A DNA stretch of 32,441 nucleotides, taken from Rhizobium sp. Q54. Lineage in GTDB: Bacteria > Pseudomonadota > Alphaproteobacteria > Rhizobiales > Aestuariivirgaceae. The position numbers and the translations under genes are program-made. Position 1 is the stretch's first letter. Each line of letters begins with the position of its first letter. Location: positions 1-32,441 of the forward strand of contig CAMDBX010000048.1 in the NCBI GenBank assembly GCA_945889445.1. The letters are read 5' to 3'. The notes below the pieces were generated by a model. The model was given only the letters and a program-made list of their open reading frames with translations, did not search any database and was not told the origin of the DNA. Positions 24,160-32,380 of this stretch are shown here, piece by piece.

Positions 24160-24255
24160 ATGGGACGCAACGCCATGATTGCACTTCTGGGTTTTTCGCT
24201 TCTGTGCCTGGCAGGCATCGGGTATCTCTTCTGGTTCCTGACGTCCACCGACTAG
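24160..24255 (+). CDS. Tiny single-pass membrane protein
   Basis: 31 residues from the ATG at 24160, or 26 from the ATG at 24175. Nearly all is one transmembrane helix (MIALLGFSLLCLAGIGYLFW) with a short hydrophilic end FLTSTD. The ribosome site is weak; a GGGACG lies before the second ATG. The lone helix with an intact stop is unlikely noise in GC-rich DNA, but there is no homology to support it. Confidence 0.4.
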   Translation: MGRNAMIALLGFSLLCLAGIGYLFWFLTSTD

Positions 24256-24287
24256 GACCCGTGTTGCCCGCGATAAGGATGCTTCCA

Positions 24288-24479
24288 TTGAGCCAGCAGC
24301 TGAACTGCAAGTCGACCATCGAACGCGCCTTCGAGATTGCCGACTCGGGCGAGGCGGACTCGCTCCAGAAGCTGCGGCTCCTGCTCGGCAATGAAGGCTA
24401 CTCGACGTCCCTGCTGACGGGCCCCGCGCTGCTGAAGCAACTGAGGGGCCGGATGGCCGCACCGCGACAGCCTGACTGA
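24288..24479 (+). CDS. Small conserved-type hypothetical protein, TTG start
   Basis: 63 residues from a TTG at 24288, which has AAGGA at the right distance; an in-frame ATG at 24279 abuts that site and would be poorly placed. The sequence SQQLNCKSTIERAFEIADSG, then LQKLRLLLGNEGYSTSLLTG, ends KQLRGRMAAPRQPD. It resembles a small rhizobial protein type with a STIERAFE(L/I)A helix and QLR end. Unknown function, probably helical. The DNA after the stop reads LHISLNNLIDKS in the +1 frame to 24537, which may be coincidence or a frameshifted tail. Confidence 0.55.
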   Translation: MSQQLNCKSTIERAFEIADSGEADSLQKLRLLLGNEGYSTSLLTGPALLKQLRGRMAAPRQPD

Positions 24480-24544
24480 CGCCGCCGCGGGCGAACCGCT
24501 GCACATCTCCCTGAACAACCTGATCGACAAGTCCTGAAGACTGA

Positions 24545-26407
24545 CTAGGACTCGCGCGGCTTCGCATCCGGCGCTTCCCAGCCGTGGTCGGGCGACTGCG
24601 GGGTGTCGCCCATGTCGGTGGCGAGAACGCGTTCGATTTCCTCGCTGCCCTGGCGCGCGAGGTCGATGAGGCGCTGGGTGTCGTCCACGTGCTTGGCGGC
24701 GCGGCGGATAAGCTTCTCGTCATGGGACTTGAAGCGGCTTGCGGCGCGGCGGGCCTCGAAGGGGTGAAACCCAAGCCTGACCAGCAATTGCTCGCCCATG
24801 TCCACCGAGGAGGCGAAGACCTCGCGGTGGACGTCTTCCACCCCGGCGTTGAACAGCCTGTAGGCATGCACGCGGTCGAAGGCGCGGGCGAGGATGCGGA
24901 GGTTGGGGAAGTGGCGACGCGCTGTCTCGACGATTTCCAGCGCCTTCTCACGGTCGTCGATGGCGATGACCAGGACCTGCGCCTCGGCAGCGCCCGCCGC
25001 CTCGAGCAGATCGGGGCGCGAGGCATCGCCGTAATAGACCTTGTAGCCGAATTTCCTGAGCGCATCGATCTGCTCGCCGTCATGGTCGAGCACCACTGCG
25101 CGAATGCCGCTGGCCTGCAGGATGCGGCCCACCGTCATGCCATAGCGGCCGTGACCGGCGATGATGACGCGGGTGCCGCTTTCATCGATATGATCGTTCT
25201 CGCGCGTTTCGCCGGCGCTGGCGAAGCGCGGCTGCAGCACGCGCGCGTCGAAGATCATCAGCAGCGGTGCCGCGGCCATTGACAGCGCCACGACCGCCAC
25301 GAGCAAGCCCGCCTGCGCGGGATCGAGAAGGGCAAGCCCCGCAGCGAAGGAAATCAGCACGAAGGCGAATTCGCTGCCCTGGGCGAGCGCGAAGGAAAAG
25401 CGCGAAGCATCCGGCGTGGACATGCCGAAAAGCCGCGCCAGCACGAAGAGCACGACGAGCTTCACCGCGATGAAACCCGCGACGAGGCCGAGGATGAACA
25501 GCGGCTGACCGAACAGCAGCGAAAAGTCGATGCCTGCACCCACCGCGATGAAGAACACCGCGAGCAGCAGGCCCTTGAAAGGCTCGAGATCCATCTCGAG
25601 CTCGTGGCGGTATTCGCTTTCGGCCAGCACCACGCCGGCGAGGAAGGTGCCGAGTGCCGCGGACAGCCCCACGAGTTGCATCAGCAACGCGATGCCCACC
25701 ACCATCACCAGTGCGAGACCGACGAACACCTCGCGCATGCCTGTTTCGGCCACGAGACGGAACAACGGTCGCGTGAGGAAGCGCCCGGCCAGCACCACCA
25801 CGCCGACGGCGGCAAGCACGGCGATGGTCTGGGCCCAGCCCGGCAGGTCGCCGATGAGCGAGGTGTCATGCGTGTCATGCGCCTGCGCGGCGGCGAGCAG
25901 TGGCAGCAAGGCGAGGATGGGGATGACCGCGATGTCCTGGAACAGCAGCACGGAGAAGCACGATTGCCCGGCGGTGGTCTTGAGGATGCCGCGCTCATTG
26001 AGGCTTTGCAGCACGATTGCCGTCGACGACATCGCAAGGATCAGGCCGGTGGCAAGTGCGGCCTTCCAGCCGAAGCCAATGGCCAGCGCGCCGCCGCCCA
26101 GCGCGAGCGCGGTGACCAGAACCTGCAGACCGCCCAGCCCGATGATGGGGCGGCGCAGCTCCCACAGTTTCGACGGCTGCAGTTCGAGGCCGACGAGGAA
26201 CAACATGACGACAACGCCGAATTCGGCGAAGTGCATCACATGCGCGCCCTCCTGGCCGACGAGGCCGAGCAGCGACGGGCCGATGACCATGCCCGCCACC
26301 AGATAGCCCAGCACCGAACCGAGCCCGAGCCGGGTTGCCACCGGTGCCGCAATGACGGCGGCGGCAAGATAGATGAAGGCGCCGAGGAGAAGATCCTGCG
26401 GGTTCAT
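24545..26407 (-). CDS. Kef-type K+/H+ antiporter (CPA2)
   Basis: A 620-residue CPA2 transporter that exports K+ in exchange for protons. Residues about 5-385 contain 12-13 membrane helices with the signature GLGSVLGYLVAGMVIGP and FGVVVMLFLVGLEL, and SSTAIVLQSLNERG. A C-terminal TrkA-N/RCK domain binds nucleotide (VIIAGHGRYGMTVGRILQAS), followed by a TrkA-like YYGDASRPDLLEAAG segment. In Kef systems glutathione adducts open the channel. The start overlaps the stop of the upstream flavoprotein gene (ATGA), which is the expected KefF/KefG-type partner. KefB and KefC cannot be told apart. Confidence 0.92.
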   Translation of the reverse strand: MNPQDLLLGAFIYLAAAVIAAPVATRLGLGSVLGYLVAGMVIGPSLLGLVGQEGAHVMHFAEFGVVVMLFLVGLELQPSKLWELRRPIIGLGGLQVLVTALALGGGALAIGFGWKAALATGLILAMSSTAIVLQSLNERGILKTTAGQSCFSVLLFQDIAVIPILALLPLLAAAQAHDTHDTSLIGDLPGWAQTIAVLAAVGVVVLAGRFLTRPLFRLVAETGMREVFVGLALVMVVGIALLMQLVGLSAALGTFLAGVVLAESEYRHELEMDLEPFKGLLLAVFFIAVGAGIDFSLLFGQPLFILGLVAGFIAVKLVVLFVLARLFGMSTPDASRFSFALAQGSEFAFVLISFAAGLALLDPAQAGLLVAVVALSMAAAPLLMIFDARVLQPRFASAGETRENDHIDESGTRVIIAGHGRYGMTVGRILQASGIRAVVLDHDGEQIDALRKFGYKVYYGDASRPDLLEAAGAAEAQVLVIAIDDREKALEIVETARRHFPNLRILARAFDRVHAYRLFNAGVEDVHREVFASSVDMGEQLLVRLGFHPFEARRAASRFKSHDEKLIRRAAKHVDDTQRLIDLARQGSEEIERVLATDMGDTPQSPDHGWEAPDAKPRES

Positions 26408-27006
26408 CGGCTGATCCCTTCTACAAAGGCGGGCGGCAGCGTGAAACCGGGGGCGAGCCGCGTCAGCGGGTCGATGGTGCCGTCACGCAGGCCGACGATC
26501 AGGTCACGGTAGCTTTCGGCAGCGCTCGACAGCTCGGTATTGGACATGCGGCGACCGGCGTGGATGACGAAGGGCGCAAGCCAGGCCATGGAGCAGAGCC
26601 AGGCCGTCTGGTTGAAGGGGCTCAGCAACTCGGTGATCTCGAAGCGGTTGCGGCCGGCGTGGTGGTAGGCCTGTTCCGGGCCCCCCGTGGAAATCGCCGA
26701 CATCAGGAAGCGGCCTGCGAGCTTCGTGCCGCCCGGGCCATAGGCCCAACCGTTTTCGAGCACCAGGTCCTGCCACTCCTTGATGATGGCGGGGGAAGAG
26801 TACCAGTAGAGGGGGTGCTGCAGCACGATCACGTCATGATCGAGGAGGCGCCGCTGCTCGCGCGGCACGTCGATGTCCATGCCTGGGTATTCCGCATAGA
26901 GGTCGACGCGGGTGACGTCGTCCAGGCCTTCGATGGCGCGCAGCATGGCGCGCTGCACGACGGAGGCCGACAGGCGCGGGTGGGCGTGGAGGACCAGGAT
27001 CTTCAT
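26404..27006 (-). CDS. Kef ancillary NAD(P)H oxidoreductase (KefF/KefG-like)
   Basis: A 200-residue flavodoxin-fold protein. It starts MKILVLHAHPRLSASVVQRA, has the FMN/active-site segment DVIVLQHPLYWYSSPAIIKE WQD, and GWAYGPGGTKLAGRFLMSAI, matching the KefF/MdaB quinone reductase group that binds the cytosolic face of Kef antiporters and increases their activity. The ATG at 27006 is preferred to one 18 bases upstream. The 3' end overlaps the antiporter start by 4 bases, so the two are translated together. Confidence 0.9.
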   Translation of the reverse strand: MKILVLHAHPRLSASVVQRAMLRAIEGLDDVTRVDLYAEYPGMDIDVPREQRRLLDHDVIVLQHPLYWYSSPAIIKEWQDLVLENGWAYGPGGTKLAGRFLMSAISTGGPEQAYHHAGRNRFEITELLSPFNQTAWLCSMAWLAPFVIHAGRRMSNTELSSAAESYRDLIVGLRDGTIDPLTRLAPGFTLPPAFVEGISR

Positions 27007-27036
27007 TGCCGCAATCTGCCACACTGGCGCGCAATG

Positions 27037-27065
27037 GAAAGGGGCCGGAGATCAACTCCGGCCCC
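27037..27065 (-). terminator. Terminator after sciP
   Basis: A perfect 10-bp stem (ggggccggag / ctccggcccc) with loop ttgat, followed on the minus strand by TTTCC. It ends the sciP transcript 22 bases past its stop and before the kef operon. Confidence 0.85.
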
Positions 27066-27087
27066 GACACTCAACTTTGCAGAGACT

Positions 27088-27366
27088 CTAGTTCGCGCGA
27101 TAGTCCTGGATGCGGGTTGTCCGCAGGCCAGCGAGCCCGTGGCGGTCGATGGACCGCTGCCAGCTCAGATATTCTTCGACGGTGAGGACGTAGCGTTCGC
27201 ACGCCTCCTCCAAACTCAACAAACCACCCCGGACAGCCGCAACCACCTCCGCCTTGCGGCGGATCACCCAGCGCTGATTGCCAGGGGGTGGCAGATCGGC
27301 AACCGTCAGCGGGCTGCCATCGGGACCGATGACGTAGTTCACGCGGGAACGCAACTGACCGTTCAT
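27088..27366 (-). CDS. sciP: CtrA inhibitor SciP (DUF1153)
   Basis: A 92-residue DUF1153 protein. SciP binds CtrA and blocks transcription activation by it in swarmer-type cells, and may also bind DNA. The family core is complete: RVNYVIGPDGSPLTVADLPP, then RWVIRRKAEVVAAVRGGLLS and LTVEEYLSWQRSIDRHGLAG. The ATG at 27366 gives the usual length of about 90 residues; upstream GTG and TTG codons are in frame but less likely. A CtrA-like box lies 60 bases upstream. It is divergent from mnmA, and with chpT and ctrA completes a local cluster of control genes. Confidence 0.9.
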   Translation of the reverse strand: MNGQLRSRVNYVIGPDGSPLTVADLPPPGNQRWVIRRKAEVVAAVRGGLLSLEEACERYVLTVEEYLSWQRSIDRHGLAGLRTTRIQDYRAN

Positions 27367-27426
27367 GAAAGACTCAACCAACTCGATACGCACCTTACTC
27401 ACTGGAACCAAGCCTATGCGCGGCCT

Positions 27427-27442
27427 CTTAAAAATCGCCTAA
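27427..27442 (-). promoter_or_regulatory. Putative CtrA box upstream of sciP
   Basis: On the minus strand TTAG-N7-TTAAG, matching TTAA-N7-TTAAC at 7 of 9 fixed positions with exact spacing. sciP is directly activated by CtrA in Caulobacter. GANTC sites occur at 27371-27375 and 27471-27475. Confidence 0.55.
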
Positions 27443-27553
27443 GTAGTTCTGAAGATTTCCCAAACGACGAGACTCGGCGGGTCCCATTTCGCTACAACCG
27501 GACGCGGGAGGCGGTTTACATTCGGGCCGCGATCCCCCATCTAGCGGGCAACC

Positions 27554-28702
27554 ATGATCGGACAGTCCCTTATTGACGGCGTTCGCGAGACGGTCGGCCT
27601 TGCCGGAGACCCGTCCGCCATCCGCGTGGTCTGCGCCATGTCGGGCGGGGTGGATTCGACCGTGACAGCGGCGCTCCTGAAGCAGGCGGGCTTCGACGTG
27701 GTCGGCATCACCCTGCAGCTCTATGACCATGGCGAGGCCGTCAGGCGCAAGGGCGCCTGCTGCGCTGGCCAGGACATCCATGATGCCAGGCGGGCGGCCT
27801 CCGAGATCGGCATTCCGCACTATGTGCTCGACTTCGAATCGCGCTTCAAGGAAGCGGTGATCGACTCCTTCGTGGAGAGCTATCTCGGCGGCGAGACGCC
27901 GATCCCCTGCGTGACCTGCAACCAGACGGTCAAGTTCGCCGACCTGCTGACGCGCTCGCAGGACCTCGATGCTGCCGTGCTGGCGACCGGGCATTATGTG
28001 GAGAGCCGGGCACGCGGCGACGGCTCGGCCCGGCGTGACATGTTCACGCCCGCTGACCTGTCCCGCGACCAGAGCTATTTCCTGTTCGCCACCACCCAGC
28101 CCCAGCTTGACTACCTGCGCTTTCCGCTGGGCACGCTGACCAAGGCGGAGACGCGGGCCATTGCGGCGGAGCTTGACCTTGCGGTGGCCGACAAGCCGGA
28201 CAGCCAGGACATTTGCTTCGTGCCGGACGGCGACTATGCAGCTCTCATCCGCAAGCTGCGCCCCGAGGGGGTGGAGCCGGGCGAGATCGTGGATCTCGAG
28301 GGCCGGGTGCTGGGGCGGCACGAGGGCATCGTTCATTATACCATCGGGCAGCGCCGCGGCCTGGGGATTGCCGGAGCCGAGCCCCTCTATGTGGCGAAGA
28401 TCGATGCCAAGGCGCGCCGCGTGATCGTTGGCCCGCGCGAGGCGCTGCGGCAGGAGGACATTCGCGTCACCGACCTCAACTGGCTGGGCGCGCCGCTCAC
28501 GGCGGAGCCTGCGCCGGTGTTTGCCAAGATCCGTTCGGCACGGCCGCCGGTGCCGGCCGACATCCGGCAGGACGCGCAAGGGCCCGTCGTTACCATCCGT
28601 GGCGGGGAATATGGCGTCTCGCCCGGCCAGGCCTGCGTGCTTTATGCGGGCGAGGGGCCGGGCCAGCTGGTGCTGGGCGGCGGATTCATCGCCAGAACCT
28701 GA
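27554..28702 (+). CDS. mnmA: tRNA-specific 2-thiouridylase MnmA
   Basis: A 382-residue enzyme that thiolates U34 of tRNA-Lys, -Glu and -Gln, using ATP to adenylate the uridine and a persulfide sulfur donor. The PP-loop SGGVDST is at residues 30-36. Catalytic Cys122 lies in CVTCN, and its partner Cys221 in [13 protein letters not shown]. The C-terminal [12 protein letters not shown] and the beta-barrel VYAxx-like [20 protein letters not shown] domain follow. It is longer than E. coli MnmA by an N-terminal extension of about 15 residues, which is usual in this class. Confidence 0.95.
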   Translation: MIGQSLIDGVRETVGLAGDPSAIRVVCAMSGGVDSTVTAALLKQAGFDVVGITLQLYDHGEAVRRKGACCAGQDIHDARRAASEIGIPHYVLDFESRFKEAVIDSFVESYLGGETPIPCVTCNQTVKFADLLTRSQDLDAAVLATGHYVESRARGDGSARRDMFTPADLSRDQSYFLFATTQPQLDYLRFPLGTLTKAETRAIAAELDLAVADKPDSQDICFVPDGDYAALIRKLRPEGVEPGEIVDLEGRVLGRHEGIVHYTIGQRRGLGIAGAEPLYVAKIDAKARRVIVGPREALRQEDIRVTDLNWLGAPLTAEPAPVFAKIRSARPPVPADIRQDAQGPVVTIRGGEYGVSPGQACVLYAGEGPGQLVLGGGFIART

Positions 28703-28822
28703 AACCCTGTTCGCGACCCGGAGTCCTCCCCCTGGTTCAGGAGGCTCTACACGCGGGCCTAGACATTTGCCACCGGCACCCGGCTTTCCTATAGTCGGGC
28801 TTCACATGGGAGAATCCGCGCC

Positions 28823-29620
28823 TTGGCCAAGATCAACCTGCACCCCAACCTCGACCGCGAGGTAAAGAAGGGTGTCGCGTGGGCGGTCCATGCCTTCACC
28901 ACCTGCGGCATCGTCCTGGGCTTCCTGGCGCTGGTCTCGGTGCTGAAGAACGACGCGGTGGCGGCCTTCATGTGGCTGGGCCTCGCCCTGTTCGTCGACG
29001 GGGTGGACGGCACGCTGGCGCGCAAGGCGCGCGTGCTGGAATACACGCCCAATGTGGACGGCCGCACGCTGGACAATGTCATCGACTTCTTCACCTATGT
29101 GGCCGTGCCGGCGCTCATGGTCTACTGGTTTGACATGACGCCGGTGGACTTCATCTTCTCCGGCCAGACCTGGAGCCTGATCTCGGCGGCGGCCATCATG
29201 GCGGTGTCGTGCTACACCTTCGCCAATGTCGGCATGAAGTCGGACGACTATTACTTCGTCGGCTTCCCGGCGCTGTGGAACGTGGTGGTTCTGTATTTCT
29301 TCGTGCTGCAGACGGGGCCGCTCACCAACCTCCTCACCATCGCCTTCCTCTGCGTGCTGACCTTCATTCCGATCAAGTTCGTGCACCCGCTGCGGGTGGC
29401 GCATTGGCGCGAGGTCACCATACCGATGACGGTGCTGTGGGCGGCGATGTCGCTGTCGCTCATCATTCAGGCCAAGGACCGCGCCGGTTGGGGCCCGGTG
29501 GAGGATGTGCAGCTGTGGGTGTGGGTGGCGGCGAGCCTGTATTTCCTGTTCATCTCGCTCTATCGCACCTTCGTCCAGAAGGACCCCGAGAGCGACCATG
29601 ACAGTGAACACGCGGCTTGA
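28823..29620 (+). CDS. pcs: Phosphatidylcholine synthase
   Basis: A 265-residue membrane CDP-alcohol phosphatidyltransferase that condenses choline with CDP-diacylglycerol to make phosphatidylcholine, as in Rhizobium and Brucella. The signature DGVDGTLARKARVLEYTPNV DGRTLDN with D-G-x-x-D-G-x-x-A-R near residue 59 is present, followed by D...D at the end of the motif. Several hydrophobic helices cover the rest. The start is TTG at 28823 with GGGAGA at 28808-28813; no in-frame ATG is available. It is probably co-transcribed with mnmA and ends 38 bp before the tRNA. Confidence 0.88.
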   Translation: MAKINLHPNLDREVKKGVAWAVHAFTTCGIVLGFLALVSVLKNDAVAAFMWLGLALFVDGVDGTLARKARVLEYTPNVDGRTLDNVIDFFTYVAVPALMVYWFDMTPVDFIFSGQTWSLISAAAIMAVSCYTFANVGMKSDDYYFVGFPALWNVVVLYFFVLQTGPLTNLLTIAFLCVLTFIPIKFVHPLRVAHWREVTIPMTVLWAAMSLSLIIQAKDRAGWGPVEDVQLWVWVAASLYFLFISLYRTFVQKDPESDHDSEHAA

Positions 29621-29658
29621 CTTCAAGGCGGACGCCGCCCTATATCCCCGGCCACTCT

Positions 29659-29735
29659 GGCGGGGTAGCTCAGTTGGTTAGAGCACGGGAATCATAATCC
29701 TGGGGTCGGGGGTTCGAGTCCCTCTCCCGCTACCA
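29659..29735 (+). tRNA. tRNA-Met (CAT)
   Basis: 77 nt including an encoded CCA. The acceptor stem GGCGGGG pairs with TCCCGCT (two G-U), the D arm reads gctcagttggttagagc, the anticodon loop is atCATaa, and the T loop is ttcgagt. The sequence fits the elongator tRNA-Met of alphaproteobacteria rather than initiator or tRNA-Ile(CAT). Its 3' end is the boundary of a compositionally different region. Confidence 0.92.
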
Positions 29736-30085
29736 AATTTATCAATAAAAACAGTGACTTGCGGACGATAAACCTTGGCGGATTATCGTCCGAAAGAGTT
29801 CTACACACATATACACTCTGGCTTTGCCTGCTCTGCATCGTGGCTTCGTCTGCCGAACGCCCATCACGGGGAATGAGAAGGGTTCCAACTGGTGCGGATG
29901 AACTATGGAAGAGGACCAAACCCCCTACCTAAACCGCCCAGCCACAACGCTCTGTGGCAAAACGACACACCTCCAAGAACATCCCTCCTAAACATCACCT
30001 GCCCTAGCGTGAGGTAGAAATACCGATCAACTTTCCCGTGGGAACGTTACAGAATGCAGCAGAGGATTTTAGTGGATGGGGGACC
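29736..30085. other. Spacer at start of putative element
   Basis: About 350 bases of lower GC than the DNA to the left. A minus-strand ORF across the tRNA end gives GEGLEPPTPGL, a known artefact of tRNA 3' ends. The only structure seen is the inverted repeat at 29762-29792; no integrase gene is in the window, and I see no clear promoter. Confidence 0.6.
29762..29792. repeat. Perfect inverted repeat past tRNA-Met
   Basis: cggacgataa (29762-29771) and ttatcgtccg (29783-29792) are exact complements with an 11-base loop. No T-run follows, so a protein-binding or recombination site is more likely than a terminator. Confidence 0.6.
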
Positions 30086-30964
30086 ATGCCTGCCGACGCT
30101 TCTCTGCGCTACAGCATCCCTGGGGATAACACCCTGGCGCTAACCGATGCTCTTGCCCGCGACATTCGCAGACACTTCGCAGCCGACCGCGAGAACCGAT
30201 TTCAGCTCTTCCTTCTCGCGGCGGGTATTCGCAAACGCTACATGCGTCGGAAAGGTAGTCAAAAGGACGAATACGAGGAAGAGTTCCGCAACTGGTATGC
30301 CAGCAAGGAAATGGACAAGCTCTTCGGGCAACTTCCCAACCTCGCAAAATACGGTGCTGCTGGTGAAGTGATCGCTCACACAGCGACCCTGAAGGACAGC
30401 GAAAAGTACCTACAGCGACTGCCGACCAGTATGCGGGCTCTGTATTCCACCCATTTGCTTCTGCAAAGAGACAAGAAGCTGTTTGAGGTGTGCCTGACGA
30501 TTCATCCCACGCGAAAGTCGGTTGATGAGCCTCAGTCCGAGTGGGGAATGAAGGGGGACACACCGCTCATTCATCCTGACGCTACGTCGCAGGAGATTGA
30601 TGTTTTCGTAGAGCGGTGGTTCGCCACTCATCAGCCATCGCAGTCGCCTGTGAATAAGGAAAAGATGGTGCTGCTGGCGAAGTTCTACGTGAGCAAGGAT
30701 CTTTTCGCATTTGACAAGAAAACAGGTCAGCACCTCTGTAAAGTGGATATCAAAGAGGTGGAAGAGCTACTTGGTGAATTGCAGCGCAAACTTCCGAAAG
30801 GGAAGGTGTTCGCTGTTGAAGACGACATTACAAAGATAAGAGATAAATACTACAAAGCCAAACGTCGCAGTGGTTCTGCTGCAAAGATTCTTGCGAAGCC
30901 AAGCCAGCGCATAGTGAAGAGTAAGACGAAACCCTCTGCGAAAAAGGCTCCAAAGAAGTCTTAG
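30086..30964 (+). CDS. Hypothetical protein next to TAGT-like gene
   Basis: 292 residues from the ATG at 30086, which has GGGGGACC just upstream; the frame is open from a GTG at 30038 but that has no site. Not confidently recognised. Helical N-terminal half (DALARDIRRHFAADRENRFQ, then QKDEYEEEFRNWYASKEMDK), a segment KYGAAGEVI, and LPTSMRALYSTHLLLQRDKK, a layout reminiscent of phage or plasmid proteins of the DUF3102 kind. The tail is basic and repetitive (KPSAKKAPKKS), suggesting nucleic acid binding. Lys-rich and lower GC than the genome. The stop is 9 bases before the next start, so it forms an operon. Confidence 0.6.
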   Translation: MPADASLRYSIPGDNTLALTDALARDIRRHFAADRENRFQLFLLAAGIRKRYMRRKGSQKDEYEEEFRNWYASKEMDKLFGQLPNLAKYGAAGEVIAHTATLKDSEKYLQRLPTSMRALYSTHLLLQRDKKLFEVCLTIHPTRKSVDEPQSEWGMKGDTPLIHPDATSQEIDVFVERWFATHQPSQSPVNKEKMVLLAKFYVSKDLFAFDKKTGQHLCKVDIKEVEELLGELQRKLPKGKVFAVEDDITKIRDKYYKAKRRSGSAAKILAKPSQRIVKSKTKPSAKKAPKKS

Positions 30965-30973
30965 GAGGAAGCG

Positions 30974-32380
30974 ATGGCTGCGAAGAAGGGTGTTGCTGGG
31001 TACAATAATCTTGTTCCAGAGACTGAGGCTTATCTCCGAAAGCATCCGCGAAAGAAATCGGAGCAAGCCAAAACGCAGAAGAAGCAGAAAAAGCAAAAAC
31101 TGTTCGCTTATGAACTCAACGTTCACCTAAAAACCAAGAAGGACTGTGACGCATTTGCGAGATGCATCAAGCGACCGCTCTATCGGTCCGAACAAGCATT
31201 TACGTTCAGCCACAGAGATACATTTCCTGCAGCAACGTGGAAGTTCAACGAGAACAAACACTCAAAGCCACAAACACTTTCCCAAAAGAAAAAAGACAGA
31301 CTGCGCTTCAAGAACTGGTTCTATAATCGTCACTGGGTCAACATGCCCAGCTTCACGAATGAAGAAGTTCCGTCCTTTATCTCTTTCTCTGTTCGCTTTG
31401 ATACCAAGAAGGCGTTCATGGAATTTGCAAACAGGACATGTCAGTCAATCAGCGTTGCGACCAAGAGCATATGGTATCCCGAACGACCAGATGACGATTT
31501 GACGTCCACGTTTTGGGTTTCAACTACCAAGAACAAGAACCCGAGATACCCTGTCTATATCGTCAGTAAGGGGAGAGCGGGAACAAGACAGACCGCTCGG
31601 ACGTTGGAACGGATGAAAGTGCCTTACTACATCGCGGTAGAGCCACAGGACTATGACGCCTACGCAGTCTTTATCTCTCCAAAAAAGATTCTAACGCTGC
31701 CCTTCTCAAATCACGGTGATGGACCAGGACCAGCGCGAAACTGGTGTATGGATCACGCAAAGAACAATGGCTTCAATAGATCATGGGTTCTTGATGACAA
31801 CATCTCGGACTTCTACCGACTTCATGAGAACAAACGCATTCGCGTAGCCGATGGAGCGATTTTCCGCGCGGCAGAAGACTACGTGGACCGCTACGAGAAT
31901 GTACCTGTTGCAGGATTTCAATATCGGTTCTTTATCGCGCCAGATCAGGCTTATCCACCGTTCGTGAAGAATACCCGTATCTACTCCTGTCTTCTTCTTG
32001 ATAACGATTACAAGCATCGTTTTCGGGGGCGCTACAACGAAGATACGATTCTGTCCCTTGACGTTCTATCGGACGGTGATTGCACGATTCAATTCAACTC
32101 GTTCCTCCAAGGCAAAGCAGCTACCCAGACAGTGAAGGGAGGGAATACTGACGAATTCTACGCGCCAGAGGGACAGGAAGAACGAGCAGAAGGGACGCGC
32201 AAGAAATCCGAGATGCTAAAAGCAATCTATCCAGATGTGACAGAGATCGTTGAACGATACGGTCGGATTCACCACGATGTTGACTATTCCCCATTCCAGA
32301 AGAACCGATTGAAGCCTAAAGTGGATCTCACCAAATTGAAGAGCGTGAATGAATACGGAATGAAGCTGGAGAAAAAATAG
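30974..32380 (+). CDS. TET-associated glycosyltransferase-like (TAGT) protein
   Basis: 468 residues behind a strong TAGGAGGAAGCG site. Residues 191-395 match the TAGT glycosyltransferase seen in phages and linked to base hypermodification: YPVYIVSKGRAGTRQTARTL, VEPQDYDAY, LPFSNHGDGPGPARNWCMDH, WVLDDNISDFYRLHENKRIR with Asp274-Asp275 as the DxD-like metal site, IFRAAEDYVDRYENVPVAGF, and RGRYNEDTILSLDVL. The N-terminal 45 residues are basic. Two related segments (47-80 and 135-170: LKTKKDCDAFARCI and FDTKKAFMEFANRT) look like a duplicated small domain. Expected role: glycosylation of a modified nucleobase or another substrate. No TET/JBP oxygenase is in the window. Confidence 0.75.
   Translation: MAAKKGVAGYNNLVPETEAYLRKHPRKKSEQAKTQKKQKKQKLFAYELNVHLKTKKDCDAFARCIKRPLYRSEQAFTFSHRDTFPAATWKFNENKHSKPQTLSQKKKDRLRFKNWFYNRHWVNMPSFTNEEVPSFISFSVRFDTKKAFMEFANRTCQSISVATKSIWYPERPDDDLTSTFWVSTTKNKNPRYPVYIVSKGRAGTRQTARTLERMKVPYYIAVEPQDYDAYAVFISPKKILTLPFSNHGDGPGPARNWCMDHAKNNGFNRSWVLDDNISDFYRLHENKRIRVADGAIFRAAEDYVDRYENVPVAGFQYRFFIAPDQAYPPFVKNTRIYSCLLLDNDYKHRFRGRYNEDTILSLDVLSDGDCTIQFNSFLQGKAATQTVKGGNTDEFYAPEGQEERAEGTRKKSEMLKAIYPDVTEIVERYGRIHHDVDYSPFQKNRLKPKVDLTKLKSVNEYGMKLEKK

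Noticed and set aside
28694-28741. cctgaaacc...ggttcagg as a terminator after mnmA
   Set aside because: The arms pair with a bulge and a long loop, and no T-run follows. mnmA and pcs may be one transcript.
29692-29919. Minus-strand ORF ending GEGLEPPTPGL
   Set aside because: This ending is the reverse translation of tRNA 3' ends and is a common false gene.
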